This document shows positions 17,838 through 26,906 of a DNA stretch of 38,971 nucleotides, piece by piece. Origin of the DNA: an uncultured Chitinophagales bacterium (GTDB lineage Bacteria; Bacteroidota; Bacteroidia; Chitinophagales; UBA2359). How positions within the stretch are numbered: the first letter of the stretch is position 1; every line of letters begins with the position of its first letter. The position numbers and the translations under genes were made by a program. The stretch covers positions 1-38,971 of the forward strand of contig CALBCY010000253.1 of NCBI GenBank assembly GCA_937927195.1. The letters run 5' to 3'. The notes beneath the pieces are model-generated. The model worked only from the letters and a program-made list of their open reading frames with translations, made no database searches and was not told the origin of the DNA.

Positions 17838-20800
17838 TTAATGCGCAACAATAAAACGCTTGGTTAATACTTTTTCACCTTGCGTCATTTTAAGCAAATA
17901 CATTCCGTCATTTAAATGTAGCGTCGGATATTTGATAAGTGTTTTTCCCTTTGGCAATTGTTGATTGCTTATTATGTCTATCTGCTTTCCTTCAATATTT
18001 ATTACTTCCATAATAACATTGGAAGCTTCTTCTATTTCTATATCGAATGTAATCGCTGTGTTGGCCGGATTTGGGTTTAGTGAAATTTTTATATCTCTTG
18101 AAATTTCATCAATACCAGTATCAGTAGTTTTTAAGGCAACAACGATTAAGTCATCTTTTTCAAAATTTGGATTGCCTTGCAGAAACTCGACTTCAAGAAT
18201 TCTTTCTTCATCCAAAACAGCATCCCAACTTTTGATAAGGAAACTTTCTCCTGATTCAATTCCATTAACTCCATCTGAAGAATCATCTAAACCGTAAATC
18301 AACATACCAGCCATTCCATTGTCTTGACAAACAGAAGAACCAACGAGTAAGCCATCATGAGTAAATACAGCTATTTCATCTTCTGTTTTTAATTGCCCTT
18401 CCGGGTCCATTAAAATGAAAGTTGCATTGTTTGGATGTGGAGCCAGATCTCTTGCAAAGTGAACTGGTTGCAGTCTTGAGTCTTCATCATCAGATTCTGG
18501 CTTTAGCATAGCATCAGAAGGATCATACATCAAAGTGTTAGGAACGGACATTTTAACTTGATAACCCTGTGTCGGCTCCATCATACCCATTCCGTTAAAT
18601 CCGAATGCTGGAGTATAAGCACCATTTAGATTTTTTACTTGAATCACATCGGCAGCAATATTAGCAAAAACATCAATAGGATCAGCAACTCCATTCTTTA
18701 ACCAATAGGCCACTATGTTCCAACCACTATTCAATGGAATAACATCAACCAATGGATCTACTTCCTGAGTTCCGTTTATATTCAAAGTGGTTGCTGTAGC
18801 TGTTTTTACTTGATAGCCATTGGTGATTTCCCATCCACTAAAAGTGCTGAAGCCCAATGCAGGTGAATAAACATCTACCAAATCTTTTACTTGTATTACA
18901 TCACTTTGAATGCCCGAAAAGATGGCAATCATGTCATCATTTACTGGTTCGCAATAACTCGAAATTATGTTCCAACCCAAATCTAAAGGTATGGCCAATG
19001 AACAATCTTCACCAGGCAGAACTACAGGAATTACTCCTCCAATTCCTATTTGGAAAAGTCCTGTACTGATAATGTTGGTTGTATAAGTTCCAGAACCAGA
19101 TGCAAACACATATGGAGCGGGTAGGCCAATAACAATATTGTAACTGCCCAATGGAAGCCCTCCTTGAACAAAACTACCGCCCGAACCAGTCATTAAATTA
19201 TAAACCACGTCATCAGCTGTTCCAAATGTTCCATCAGGACCAGCTCCGGTAACCATTACAGTTGCATTTTGAATCCCCATTTCACTCATGTCCATCATGC
19301 CGTTTCCATTGCTATCTTCAAAGACAGTCGAGCCAATAGAACCCGTTTGGCAAGATGTATATTCACAAGTCGCATCATCACAATTGGCATTCATATCATA
19401 ATTACATGCATTGGGATCAACACAACCAACCATCGTCGGTTCTGTTATTTCACATTGGCAGTTTGTAGGATCCCAAGTAGAAATACCTCCAGCCAAGCAT
19501 GGATCCGAATTACAAGTGGATTGGAAAATACAAGAACCATCATCGCAATTGGCAGCAGGATTGAAATTGCAAGCATTGGCATCATCACAACCTAAAACAG
19601 TTGTTGTAACCAAAACACATTCACAGTTTACTGCATCCCACATTTCAATATCTCCCATCGTACAATCTGTATTACAAGTACTGTTGTATGGAGCACAAGT
19701 ACCATCATCGGCATCGGCATTCATATCATAATTTGTAGAACATGGATCTGTACAACCAGGATTGCAACCAGCAGCAACACAACCTCCATCATCACAATTG
19801 GCCATCATGTTGAAATTACAAGCATTTGGATCGATACAACCCAAGATTACATTACATGGATCAGGACAGCTGGTGTTTCCGTCATTACAAGATCCATCAT
19901 CACAATTGGCCATCGTGTTAAAGTTACAAGCATTCGGATCAGTACAACCTAAAACTTGAGCTTGATCTACAATACAAGAACAAGCATCATTCGGATCAAT
20001 GATTTCTAAATCACCTGCACATGGATCCGTATTACAAGTTGGCGCAGCCATACAAGAATTGTCATCGCAATTGGCCATCATGTTATAGTTGCAAGCGTTC
20101 GGATCAGTACAACCCAATACTTGAGCCTGATCAAAAATGCAAGAACAAGCATCGTTGGGGTCTATTATTTGAATATGGCCTAAACAAGGATCTGTATTAC
20201 AAATTGGCGTCATTTGGCAAGTCCCATTATCGCAGTTGGCTGTCGCTAAATAATTACAAGCATTTGGATCCGTACAACCCAAAATTTGTGCTTGACTCGT
20301 GATGCAAGAACAAGCATCATTGGGATCAATAACTTGAACATCACCCATACAAGGATCTGTATTGCAAGTTGGCGTAGCCATACAAGAATTGTCATCACAA
20401 TTGGCCATCATATTATAGTTACAAGCATTCGGATCCGTACAACCCAAAATTTGTGCTTGATTCGTGATGCAAGAACAAGCATCGTTAGGATCAATAATCT
20501 GGACATCACCCATACAAGGATCAGTATTACAAACTGGTGTTGTTTGGCAAGAGTTATCATCACAGTTTGCATTGGTATCAAAATTACAAGCATTCATATC
20601 TGTACATCCCAAAACCGTTGGCGAAATGAGCATGCATTGACATGTACCACCATTCCAAACATAAACTCCTCCATTCGTGCAAGGATCAGTATCACATGTA
20701 GTTTGAAGGATGCAAGAGTTGTCGTCGCAATTTGCAGTCATACTAAAGTTACAGGCATTGGGATCCGTACAACCCAGCACCTGAGCTTGATCAAAAATGC

Positions 20801-21866
20801 AAGAACAAGCATCGTTGGGATCTACAATTTCCAGATCACCTAAACAAGGATCAGTATTGCAAACTGGAACCGCTTGACAAGTGCCGTCGTCACAAAGTGC
20901 ATTCATGTCGTAATTGCATGCTGTTGGATCGGTGCAACCAGCAGAGGCATTGCTTACGACAATTCCGTTTGAAGGGTTGGTGTCGCAAAGGGTGTTGTCA
21001 GTGCTAACAAGGTAAACCGTATAGGTACCAGTTTGACTTGCTGTGAAAGTTTGTCCAGTAGATCCATTTATATCTGTCCCGTTTAATTGCCATTGATAGG
21101 TGTATCCTGTCGGTGCAGCAGCTCCAGCATCTAATGTTGGGTTGGCCAAGCCAGATGAGCCTGTTGGACAAATCTGATTGTTTCCAGTTATCGTTGGTGG
21201 AGTTTCCGGGCTGCAAATGCAAGGGAAACAAGCACAAGAAACATTTAAATTCGTCGTGTAATCTCCAAAGGTTCCATTGTCATACTTGTTGATCGGATCA
21301 TTCGAACCATCATTGAAATTGGTTTCATCCGTATTGTTTGCTAAAATGGGTGTGCCATTTTGGATTCCTGTAAATTGCAAGTTAGGATTGCCATTTGGAT
21401 TTAATATCTCAAAACAAATTTCAGAAACATCAACCCATGCACCACCAGTCAACTCATTGTTCGGGCAAGTTGGCAGGACGTCGGTGTTTCCATTCAATAC
21501 AAAAGTAATTAGGAAATCACTTGCAAATCTTCCATCATAATCCTGACTCAAATAAGTAACAGCGCCACCACAAGAAGGTGGAGGTGTAAAGTTGATAGGA
21601 GTATAGCTTCCAGTAACAACACCAGTTTGAGAATAGCCATCAAAAATCATGACAGTGTTATCGTAACTAAATCTTATAGAGGAGTTTCCTAAAAAGTCTC
21701 CGCCATCTGTCGATCTTACTTGTATTGTAAAACAAACCAAGTCATTGGCGCAGTCACTATTGGGACTTTCCGCAAATTGAACATCAATTGAGGATTGAGC
21801 CTGAATAGGACTCGAAACTAAATTCAGAGCACAAAAGAGTGTGATTAAAAGATAAATCTTTTTCAT
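17838..21866 (-). CDS. T9SS-exported Cys-rich repeat protein
   Basis: A 1342-residue surface or secreted protein. It has a signal peptide (1-23, ending IQAQ). A cohesin/CBM-like beta domain follows (about 25-210), then an Ig-like segment (about 222-305). Residues 310-838 hold eleven Cys/Asp-rich units (GCTDPNACNY...CDDxSC), six of them full 55-residue units with eight cysteines. After these come an SdrD-B-like beta domain starting GSIGSTVFEDSNGNG and two related segments built on LGWNIISSY/SGWNIVAYW that end in GYQVK. The last 75 or so residues, from LNPNPANTAITF to the end, are a type A sorting domain for the type IX secretion system. The function is unknown; adhesion or calcium-dependent matrix formation would fit the architecture. 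Its own terminator makes it separate from the HTCS pair. Domain boundaries are by eye. Confidence 0.88.
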   Translation of the reverse strand: MKKIYLLITLFCALNLVSSPIQAQSSIDVQFAESPNSDCANDLVCFTIQVRSTDGGDFLGNSSIRFSYDNTVMIFDGYSQTGVVTGSYTPINFTPPPSCGGAVTYLSQDYDGRFASDFLITFVLNGNTDVLPTCPNNELTGGAWVDVSEICFEILNPNGNPNLQFTGIQNGTPILANNTDETNFNDGSNDPINKYDNGTFGDYTTNLNVSCACFPCICSPETPPTITGNNQICPTGSSGLANPTLDAGAAAPTGYTYQWQLNGTDINGSTGQTFTASQTGTYTVYLVSTDNTLCDTNPSNGIVVSNASAGCTDPTACNYDMNALCDDGTCQAVPVCNTDPCLGDLEIVDPNDACSCIFDQAQVLGCTDPNACNFSMTANCDDNSCILQTTCDTDPCTNGGVYVWNGGTCQCMLISPTVLGCTDMNACNFDTNANCDDNSCQTTPVCNTDPCMGDVQIIDPNDACSCITNQAQILGCTDPNACNYNMMANCDDNSCMATPTCNTDPCMGDVQVIDPNDACSCITSQAQILGCTDPNACNYLATANCDNGTCQMTPICNTDPCLGHIQIIDPNDACSCIFDQAQVLGCTDPNACNYNMMANCDDNSCMAAPTCNTDPCAGDLEIIDPNDACSCIVDQAQVLGCTDPNACNFNTMANCDDGSCNDGNTSCPDPCNVILGCIDPNACNFNMMANCDDGGCVAAGCNPGCTDPCSTNYDMNADADDGTCAPYNSTCNTDCTMGDIEMWDAVNCECVLVTTTVLGCDDANACNFNPAANCDDGSCIFQSTCNSDPCLAGGISTWDPTNCQCEITEPTMVGCVDPNACNYDMNANCDDATCEYTSCQTGSIGSTVFEDSNGNGMMDMSEMGIQNATVMVTGAGPDGTFGTADDVVYNLMTGSGGSFVQGGLPLGSYNIVIGLPAPYVFASGSGTYTTNIISTGLFQIGIGGVIPVVLPGEDCSLAIPLDLGWNIISSYCEPVNDDMIAIFSGIQSDVIQVKDLVDVYSPALGFSTFSGWEITNGYQVKTATATTLNINGTQEVDPLVDVIPLNSGWNIVAYWLKNGVADPIDVFANIAADVIQVKNLNGAYTPAFGFNGMGMMEPTQGYQVKMSVPNTLMYDPSDAMLKPESDDEDSRLQPVHFARDLAPHPNNATFILMDPEGQLKTEDEIAVFTHDGLLVGSSVCQDNGMAGMLIYGLDDSSDGVNGIESGESFLIKSWDAVLDEERILEVEFLQGNPNFEKDDLIVVALKTTDTGIDEISRDIKISLNPNPANTAITFDIEIEEASNVIMEVINIEGKQIDIISNQQLPKGKTLIKYPTLHLNDGMYLLKMTQGEKVLTKRFIVAH
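19350..20939 (-). repeat. Eleven-unit Cys-rich tandem repeat array
   Basis: Within the secreted protein gene, units beginning GC[TIVD]D recur eleven times. The full unit is 55 residues (165 bp); for example GGATCCGTAC recurs at 20266 and 20431, exactly 165 bp apart. Units 1-6 and 9-10 are full length. Units 7, 8 and 11 are short, and unit 9 has lost some cysteines (ACSTNYDMNADADD type). Neighbouring units are close at DNA level, so unit gain and loss by recombination is likely. Confidence 0.9.
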
Positions 21867-21963
21867 AAGTATTAGAGTTGTTGGTTATTTGAACACGATT
21901 AACAATTGTAACCACCGGGATTGGGAAGATGATCCATTTAAATTTTATCAAAATTGTCTTTCA

Positions 21964-21971
21964 CAAAGTTA
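21964..21971 (-). promoter_or_regulatory. Candidate -7 element for the Cys-rich secreted protein
   Basis: On the minus strand it reads TAACTTTG, an exact TAnnTTTG match about 98 bases before the start codon. A TTTTG lies about 10 bases upstream, which is too close for a standard -33 element. Confidence 0.35.
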
Positions 21972-22090
21972 AAAATTAAGGCAAAAGAACGGTCTGTATT
22001 TTATATAAAATAACTTTATTGTCAGGTATTTATGAAGTCATACGTTTTATTGGCTAAATATATCTAAGTTTTTACACTTTTTACACATAT

Positions 22091-22098
22091 TACTTTTG
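22091..22098 (+). promoter_or_regulatory. Candidate -7 element for the DUF4286-type gene
   Basis: TACTTTTG is an exact TAnnTTTG match 84 bases before the ATG. No clear -33 element was seen. Confidence 0.35.
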
Positions 22099-22147
22099 TT
22101 TTCAACTGTTTAGCTTGAAAATTGTCACTCATTGTTTTTTAATTTCC

Positions 22148-22167
22148 ATTCCTTCAATAAAAGGAAT
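22148..22167 (+). promoter_or_regulatory. Hairpin just upstream of the DUF4286-type gene
   Basis: ATTCCTT and AAGGAAT form a perfect 7-bp stem with a 6-base loop, ending 14 bases before the ATG. If formed in the mRNA it sits over the ribosome-binding region and could affect translation. Confidence 0.35.
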
Positions 22168-22181
22168 AAATTTGACCCATT

Positions 22182-22487
22182 ATGATACTATACAATGTTA
22201 CTGTAAAATTGGAATTCGAAATAGAAAAGGAATGGTTCAAATGGATGAAAGAGGTTCATGTTCCTGAAATGCTGGCTACTGGGATCTTCCAGGAGCACAA
22301 GTTTTGTAAAATAATCTTCCCAACCGGTGAGGATGGAGTAACTTATGCGATTCAGTTTTTTTGCAAAGACATGGAAGCTCTGGAAGAATATCAGAAAAAC
22401 TTTGCCAAGGAACTTCAAGAAAAGCACAAGAGCCTTTTCAATAACCGCTACATTGCGATTCGGACACTTATGGAAGTTTTTGATTAA
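22182..22487 (+). CDS. DUF4286 family protein
   Basis: A 101-residue cytosolic protein with a ferredoxin-like or dimeric alpha-beta-barrel look. The start MILYNVTVKLEFEIEKEWFK, a central GVTYAIQFFCKD strand and the closing helix and strand RYIAIRTLMEVFD match what I know of the small DUF4286 family found in Bacteroidota. Its biochemical role is unknown. It has no signal peptide or membrane segment. It is a single-gene unit with a candidate promoter upstream and a hairpin plus T-rich stretch downstream (22507-22530). The family call rests on overall sequence resemblance and length. Confidence 0.8.
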   Translation: MILYNVTVKLEFEIEKEWFKWMKEVHVPEMLATGIFQEHKFCKIIFPTGEDGVTYAIQFFCKDMEALEEYQKNFAKELQEKHKSLFNNRYIAIRTLMEVFD

Positions 22488-22506
22488 GGTTTAGATTAAG
22501 CGTATG

Positions 22507-22530
22507 GACTATTGTATAGTCTTATCTTTT
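22507..22530 (+). terminator. Possible terminator after the DUF4286-type gene
   Basis: GACTAT and ATAGTC form a perfect 6-bp stem with loop TGT (22507-22521), followed by TTATCTTTT. The stem is short and AT-rich, so the terminator would be weak. Confidence 0.45.
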
Positions 22531-22556
22531 TGAAATGTTAGATTGAAATGTTAGAT
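22531..22556. repeat. Perfect 13-bp tandem duplication
   Basis: TGAAATGTTAGAT occurs twice with no spacer (22531-22543, 22544-22556), directly after the possible terminator. A further hairpin (TTGAAC/GTTCAA, 22580-22598) lies before the next gene. No function is evident. Confidence 0.7.
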
Positions 22557-22648
22557 TTTTCCGAATTTTCGGTCAGATGTTGAACAAATTACGTTCAATG
22601 TTCATTGCAATTTGATTTTTGAATATTAATAAAATATAGAAATCTTTT

Positions 22649-23800
22649 ATGAAATATTTATTGGCTTTGATGTTTTTGGTTTTGCAATTTGTTCCAATGA
22701 ACGCTCAAAATGTAGCGGCTTGGCATGACAGGCAAGATAGATTGCAATATTTCGATGATGGAGACTTCATTCAACTGGATCACAATAAGGCAGCTTTTTT
22801 TAAAGTTGGTGGAGATTTTATTATTTATCACAATTCTCAAGATGAGGTTGTTTATTATAGGAAAGGACTGAAAGAGATTCTGCACATGCGAGATGTTTTG
22901 GAGGATTACACAATAACAGATCATCTAGTATTGTTGGAAGTGGGCGATGTATTTACAGTAATTGATCACAAGAAAAATCATTCACTCAGTCTGCAGGAAA
23001 ACCCTGTTTTTGTTTATGGTGACAGCATCGTTGCTTTTGTAGACTATTATGGTGGACTAAAAGTATTTTACAATGGTGAAAAATTTAATGTTGACCCTGT
23101 AACTCCAGACTCTTTTATTGCTAGTGATAACAGTTGTGCTTATATTCAGAATAACACCATTTTGAAATTTCACCAAAATGGAGAAACCTGGGAAATAACA
23201 GATGAGGTTCGTGAAAATTACAACAGTACCAATGTGGCTTTTTATACTTCTCACAAACCAGGAGTTACCACAACCCCGCCACCAATTTATGTTCCCGGTA
23301 GTGATTTTGTTCTTTTTTTGGATGGCTACGAAGAATTTAAAATGTGGAGAAATGATGAAGTCCATGAGCTTTCAGAATATCCACCACAATCTTATATAGT
23401 TGGAGATGACATTGCTGCTTATATTGATGATCAGGATGCATTTTATTTAATTGAATCAGGAAAAACAGAAGCGGTCGAAATTTTACCATCAGCACCAGAA
23501 TTTTACGGAATTATCGACAATACATTGATTCTCATCGATGATCAATCCTATTTAAGTGTTTATTGGAATGGCAAATTTCATGACATAGAAGCCTATGCTC
23601 CAACACGATACAAATATGCTGATGGCGTTTTGGCTTATCTTGATCATGATGGGAGGTTGAAAGCTTTTTATGAAGGAGAAGTCGTAAACGTTAGCTCTGA
23701 TATTGTTAGCGACTTTATGGTTTATGGCCGTGTCATTCTTTTTGATGAACTCGGCAATGGTGATTATAAGGTCTTTCACAACGGACAAATCCAGAATTAA
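22649..23800 (+). CDS. Secreted propeller-like protein of unknown function
   Basis: I do not recognise a named family. The 383-residue product has a signal peptide (1-19, ending MNAQ), so it is exported, probably to the periplasm. The mature part repeats a beta-strand pattern in which a phrase such as VYYRKG, VFYNGE, SVYWNG, AFYEGE or VFHNGQ recurs about every 40-50 residues. Each is followed by a short strand and often by DxIxAYIDxxD-like loops. This is what a beta-propeller with degenerate blades looks like. There is no lipobox, T9SS sorting domain or catalytic motif that I can see. A short Thr/Pro stretch (TTTPPP) interrupts one blade. It stands alone, with no operon partner. Confidence 0.75.
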   Translation: MKYLLALMFLVLQFVPMNAQNVAAWHDRQDRLQYFDDGDFIQLDHNKAAFFKVGGDFIIYHNSQDEVVYYRKGLKEILHMRDVLEDYTITDHLVLLEVGDVFTVIDHKKNHSLSLQENPVFVYGDSIVAFVDYYGGLKVFYNGEKFNVDPVTPDSFIASDNSCAYIQNNTILKFHQNGETWEITDEVRENYNSTNVAFYTSHKPGVTTTPPPIYVPGSDFVLFLDGYEEFKMWRNDEVHELSEYPPQSYIVGDDIAAYIDDQDAFYLIESGKTEAVEILPSAPEFYGIIDNTLILIDDQSYLSVYWNGKFHDIEAYAPTRYKYADGVLAYLDHDGRLKAFYEGEVVNVSSDIVSDFMVYGRVILFDELGNGDYKVFHNGQIQN

Positions 23801-23914
23801 TAAGTAGTTTTTATCATCTAATACTTTAATCCAAGGCTTTAATCCAAGATTCTATTCTATGACTTTACTGTAGGATTTGAGTACTCGTATTTTCTCAAAT
23901 CAAAAAACAGCTTA

Positions 23915-23936
23915 CTTTTGGTCTTATGACCAAAAG
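23915..23936. repeat. Perfect 9-bp-stem palindrome
   Basis: CTTTTGGTC, loop TTAT, GACCAAAAG. It could be a factor-binding site or a bidirectional transcription stop, but neither side has a T run directly against the stem. Confidence 0.5.
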
Positions 23937-24074
23937 GGCATTGTTTAATTAATTATGCCTCTTAAATTAAGCATTTTTGCTTCGTTTCATAAAAGTATAT
24001 CAGATCCTGTGGTTAAAACACCAAAGGAAAGCCATGATTTGTCTAATACTCAACTGTAGGATTTTAATTCTTGG

Positions 24075-24093
24075 GAGCACGAATATCGTGCTC
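24075..24093. repeat. Perfect 8-bp-stem hairpin
   Basis: GAGCACGA, loop ATA, TCGTGCTC, about 165 bp before pheT. On the plus strand it is followed by TTTG, so it is at best a weak terminator. Confidence 0.5.
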
Positions 24094-24221
24094 TTTGAAA
24101 ACACAAAAATTGCCTTAGCGCAAGACTCAAATGCGGGAGGCGAGCGAAACGAATATTGCGTCCCAATTCCCTAATCCAAGCAAAGCGCTCACAATTATTT
24201 TTATATGCAAAGAAACTAGCG

Positions 24222-24229
24222 TAATTTTG
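24222..24229 (+). promoter_or_regulatory. Candidate -7 element for pheT
   Basis: TAATTTTG is an exact TAnnTTTG match ending 28 bases before the pheT ATG, a normal distance for a short leader. No clear TTG -33 box was seen. Confidence 0.5.
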
Positions 24230-24257
24230 TGCTTCTTTTTGGTAAAAAAAATATTTG

Positions 24258-26693
24258 ATGAAAATATCATACAATTGGTTGAAGGATTTTTTGGACATTA
24301 ACATACCAGAGGCAGAACTGTCTGAAATGTTAACCAGCATCGGACTTGAAGTAGAGGGAATCGAACATTATCAAAGTGTTCCTGGCGGATTGAAAGGCTT
24401 GGTTGTCGGACATGTCGAAGAAACCCAACCACACCCCAATGCAGACCGCTTGAAATTGACCACAGTCAATGTGGGCAATGACGAGCCTTTGCAAATTGTC
24501 TGTGGAGCAAATAATGTTGCTGCAGGACAAAAGGTAATCGTTGCCAAAGTTGGTACAACAATCTATCCATTAAATGGCGAGCCTTTTAAAATCGAAAAAA
24601 GAAAGGTTCGTGGTGAATTGTCTATGGGAATGATTTGCGCGGAGGATGAAATAGGACTTGGCACCGATCACGACGGAATAATGGTTTTGTCAGAAAATGA
24701 AGTAGCAGGCAGTCCGGCAAAATCTGTTGTTGATATAACGGAGGATACTGTCTTTGAAATAGGATTGACGCCAAACAGGTCAGATGCAACTTGTCATTTA
24801 GGAGTTGCCAAAGATTTGGCCGCTCTTTTGATCAGTAATGAGAATTTTACCGGAAAAGTCGCTGAAGTAAATGTTGACGCATTTAAAATTGACAATGAAA
24901 ATTATCCAATAGAAGTAGATGTTCAGGATTTGGAGGCTTGCCCAAGATATTCTGGTTTGACAATTTCAGGTGTCAGTATTAAGGAATCACCAGATTGGCT
25001 GCAACAGAAACTGTTGGCCCTGGGTTTAAAACCGATCAATAATATTGTCGACATTACCAATTTCATTTTACACGATTTGGGACAACCATTGCATGCTTTT
25101 GATGCTGATAAAATTGAAGGAAAAAAAGTTGTTGTCAAAAAACTGCCAAATGATACGCCTTTTGTAACATTGGATGAAATTGAAAGAAAATTAACCGATA
25201 AAGATTTGATGATTTGCAATGCCAATGAAAAAGGCATGTGCATTGCGGGAGTCTTTGGTGGAATTGATTCTGGTGTAACCGATCAAACCAAAAATATTTT
25301 CCTTGAAAGCGCTTGTTTCGAAGCAATCGGAATTAGAAAAAGTTCTCAAAAACATTTGTTGAGAACTGATGCTGCTGTTCGTTTTGAAAAAGGAGTTGAT
25401 CCGAACAATACTGTCTACGCTTTGAAGCGTGCTGCACTTTTGATTAAGGAATTGGCTGGTGGTGAAATATCTTCTCAAATTGTGGATAACTACCCAAATA
25501 TTGTGGATAAGCCTGAAATAACCCTTCGTTATCAACAATTGAACCGTTTGGCTGGGATAGAAATACCAAAAGAAAGGACAGATGCCATTCTATCAAATAT
25601 GGAAATGGACATCCTTTCAGCGGATGATGAAAAAATAACTGTAAAAGTTCCAACCAATAAGGTAGATGTTTTGCGCGAAGTTGATTTGATCGAAGAGGTG
25701 CTTAGAATCTACGGTTTCAACAATATTCCGATAATTAACACTGTCAATTCGACTTTGTCTTACGAAAGTGAAGCAGACAAGAAGGCAAAGCTTCAAAACA
25801 ATCTATCTGACTTCCTTGCTGGGCAGGGATTTCAGGAAATGATGAATGTTTCTATTAGCCAATCTAAATACTATGAAGAGGTGATGGAACAAGGAGGTGT
25901 TGTTCCGATTCTTAACAGTCAGACAAGTGAATTGGACAGTCTTAGAAGAAATATGATTTTCTCTGGATTAGAAACCATTTCATTCAATCAAAAAAGAAAG
26001 AATTTTAATCTGAATTTATTCGAATTTGGAACAACTTATTTTCAAAAAGAAGTTGGTAGTTATATAGAAAATCAGAAGTTGTCTATTTACATAGCTGGAA
26101 ATGCAACAGAGGAAAGTTGGAGAAAGAAAGCTGAAAAAAGCAGTTTCTTCGATCTGAAAGCAGTTGTAACCAACGTTATCCAAAAGTGCGGGATTCATAG
26201 CTACAAAACTGGTGAAACGACTAATGAACTCTTTGCCTACGGTCTTTGCTACAAAGCCATGAATGGTGAATTGGTTAATATGGGAATGCTAAAGCCTGAT
26301 ATTATTGCTAAAATGGATGCTGAAGGTCCCGTTTTTGCGGCGATTATTGATTGGGATTTGTTGTTTAAAATAGCTCAATCACAAGAAATAAATTTCAGTC
26401 CAATTCCGAAATACCCTGCAGTAAAAAGAGATGTAGCGCTTGTAGTCAACAAAACAGTTGGCTTCAAGGAAATCGAAGACATTTCAAGAAAAATAGGAAA
26501 GAAATTAATGACTGAAATTAATTTATTTGATGTTTATATGGATGATGATAAACTTGGTCCAGATAAAAAATCATATGCTGTTAGTTTCACCTTTTTAGAT
26601 GAAACCAAAACACTTACGAAAAAAGAAGTGGACAAATTAATGAGTAAAATGGTTTATCAATTTGAGCAGCAATTGTCGGCACAACAAAAGTAA
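24258..26693 (+). CDS. pheT: Phenylalanine-tRNA ligase beta subunit
   Basis: The beta chain of the alpha2-beta2 enzyme that charges tRNA-Phe, including the editing site. I chose the ATG at 24258 (MKISYNWLKDFLDINIPE); reading from the TTG one codon earlier would add only one residue. The 811-residue length is normal. Domains in order are the N-terminal module, the OB-fold tRNA-binding domain (GLVVGHVEETQPHPNADRLK, about 40-150), the B3/B4 editing domain (about 210-390), B5 (about 405-475), the catalytic-like core and the C-terminal anticodon-binding FDX-ACB domain (FSPIPKYPAVKRDVALVV to the end). The partner pheS is not in this window, so the subunits are encoded apart, as in many Bacteroidota. 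The small coiled-coil gene and zapA follow in the same direction. Confidence 0.97.
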   Translation: MKISYNWLKDFLDINIPEAELSEMLTSIGLEVEGIEHYQSVPGGLKGLVVGHVEETQPHPNADRLKLTTVNVGNDEPLQIVCGANNVAAGQKVIVAKVGTTIYPLNGEPFKIEKRKVRGELSMGMICAEDEIGLGTDHDGIMVLSENEVAGSPAKSVVDITEDTVFEIGLTPNRSDATCHLGVAKDLAALLISNENFTGKVAEVNVDAFKIDNENYPIEVDVQDLEACPRYSGLTISGVSIKESPDWLQQKLLALGLKPINNIVDITNFILHDLGQPLHAFDADKIEGKKVVVKKLPNDTPFVTLDEIERKLTDKDLMICNANEKGMCIAGVFGGIDSGVTDQTKNIFLESACFEAIGIRKSSQKHLLRTDAAVRFEKGVDPNNTVYALKRAALLIKELAGGEISSQIVDNYPNIVDKPEITLRYQQLNRLAGIEIPKERTDAILSNMEMDILSADDEKITVKVPTNKVDVLREVDLIEEVLRIYGFNNIPIINTVNSTLSYESEADKKAKLQNNLSDFLAGQGFQEMMNVSISQSKYYEEVMEQGGVVPILNSQTSELDSLRRNMIFSGLETISFNQKRKNFNLNLFEFGTTYFQKEVGSYIENQKLSIYIAGNATEESWRKKAEKSSFFDLKAVVTNVIQKCGIHSYKTGETTNELFAYGLCYKAMNGELVNMGMLKPDIIAKMDAEGPVFAAIIDWDLLFKIAQSQEINFSPIPKYPAVKRDVALVVNKTVGFKEIEDISRKIGKKLMTEINLFDVYMDDDKLGPDKKSYAVSFTFLDETKTLTKKEVDKLMSKMVYQFEQQLSAQQK

Positions 26694-26906
26694 AAACAGA
26701 AAGATAGAATCTATTTGTTGGAAAGTTTTTGGGCTATTTTACAAATGATAAAACAAAAAATAATAAAAACTATAAAGTCTTTATTATCACTTGATAGTGA
26801 TTGTTAAAATTGATTATTCTCAATTTGTTTTGTTTTAAGTAGCTTCTTAATAAAATAAACTTTAAATTTTGCTATTTTAATAGTACATTTATATAAATCT
26901 TTTTGT

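Larger units (their letters stand above)
21867..22181. other. Divergent promoter region
   Basis: This region separates the minus-strand secreted-protein gene from the plus-strand DUF4286-type gene. It contains one TAnnTTTG match facing each way (21964-21971 minus, 22091-22098 plus) and a hairpin just before the plus-strand gene (22148-22167). No gene was found. Confidence 0.5.
23801..24257. other. Non-coding region upstream of pheT with short repeats and hairpins
   Basis: No supportable gene. CTTTAATCCAAG is repeated at 23824-23835 and 23837-23848. ACTGTAGGATTT occurs at 23867-23878 and again at 24053-24064, each followed by a stem-loop region. CTTTTGGTC and GACCAAAAG form a perfect hairpin (23915-23936). 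GAGCACGA and TCGTGCTC form another (24075-24093). A GC-rich patch (about 24110-24190) precedes the pheT promoter. The upstream hairpin may end transcription of the propeller-like gene, but it has no T-tract. Confidence 0.55.

Noticed and set aside
19269..20843. Long plus-strand frames opposite the Cys-rich repeats
   Set aside because: They are antisense shadows created by the repetitive codon pattern of the minus-strand gene.
19350..20939. CRISPR-like spacing of repeats
   Set aside because: The period is 165 bp, in frame and protein-coding. The sequence between recurring words is itself repeated, not unique spacers.
23977..24174. A 65-codon plus-strand frame before pheT
   Set aside because: It runs through hairpins and repeats, has no plausible start context and resembles no protein. 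The opposite strand is also open there.
26786..26801. ATCACT/AGTGAT hairpin after pheT as a terminator
   Set aside because: The stem is only 6 bp and AT-rich, has no T run behind it, and lies about 90 bp after the stop.
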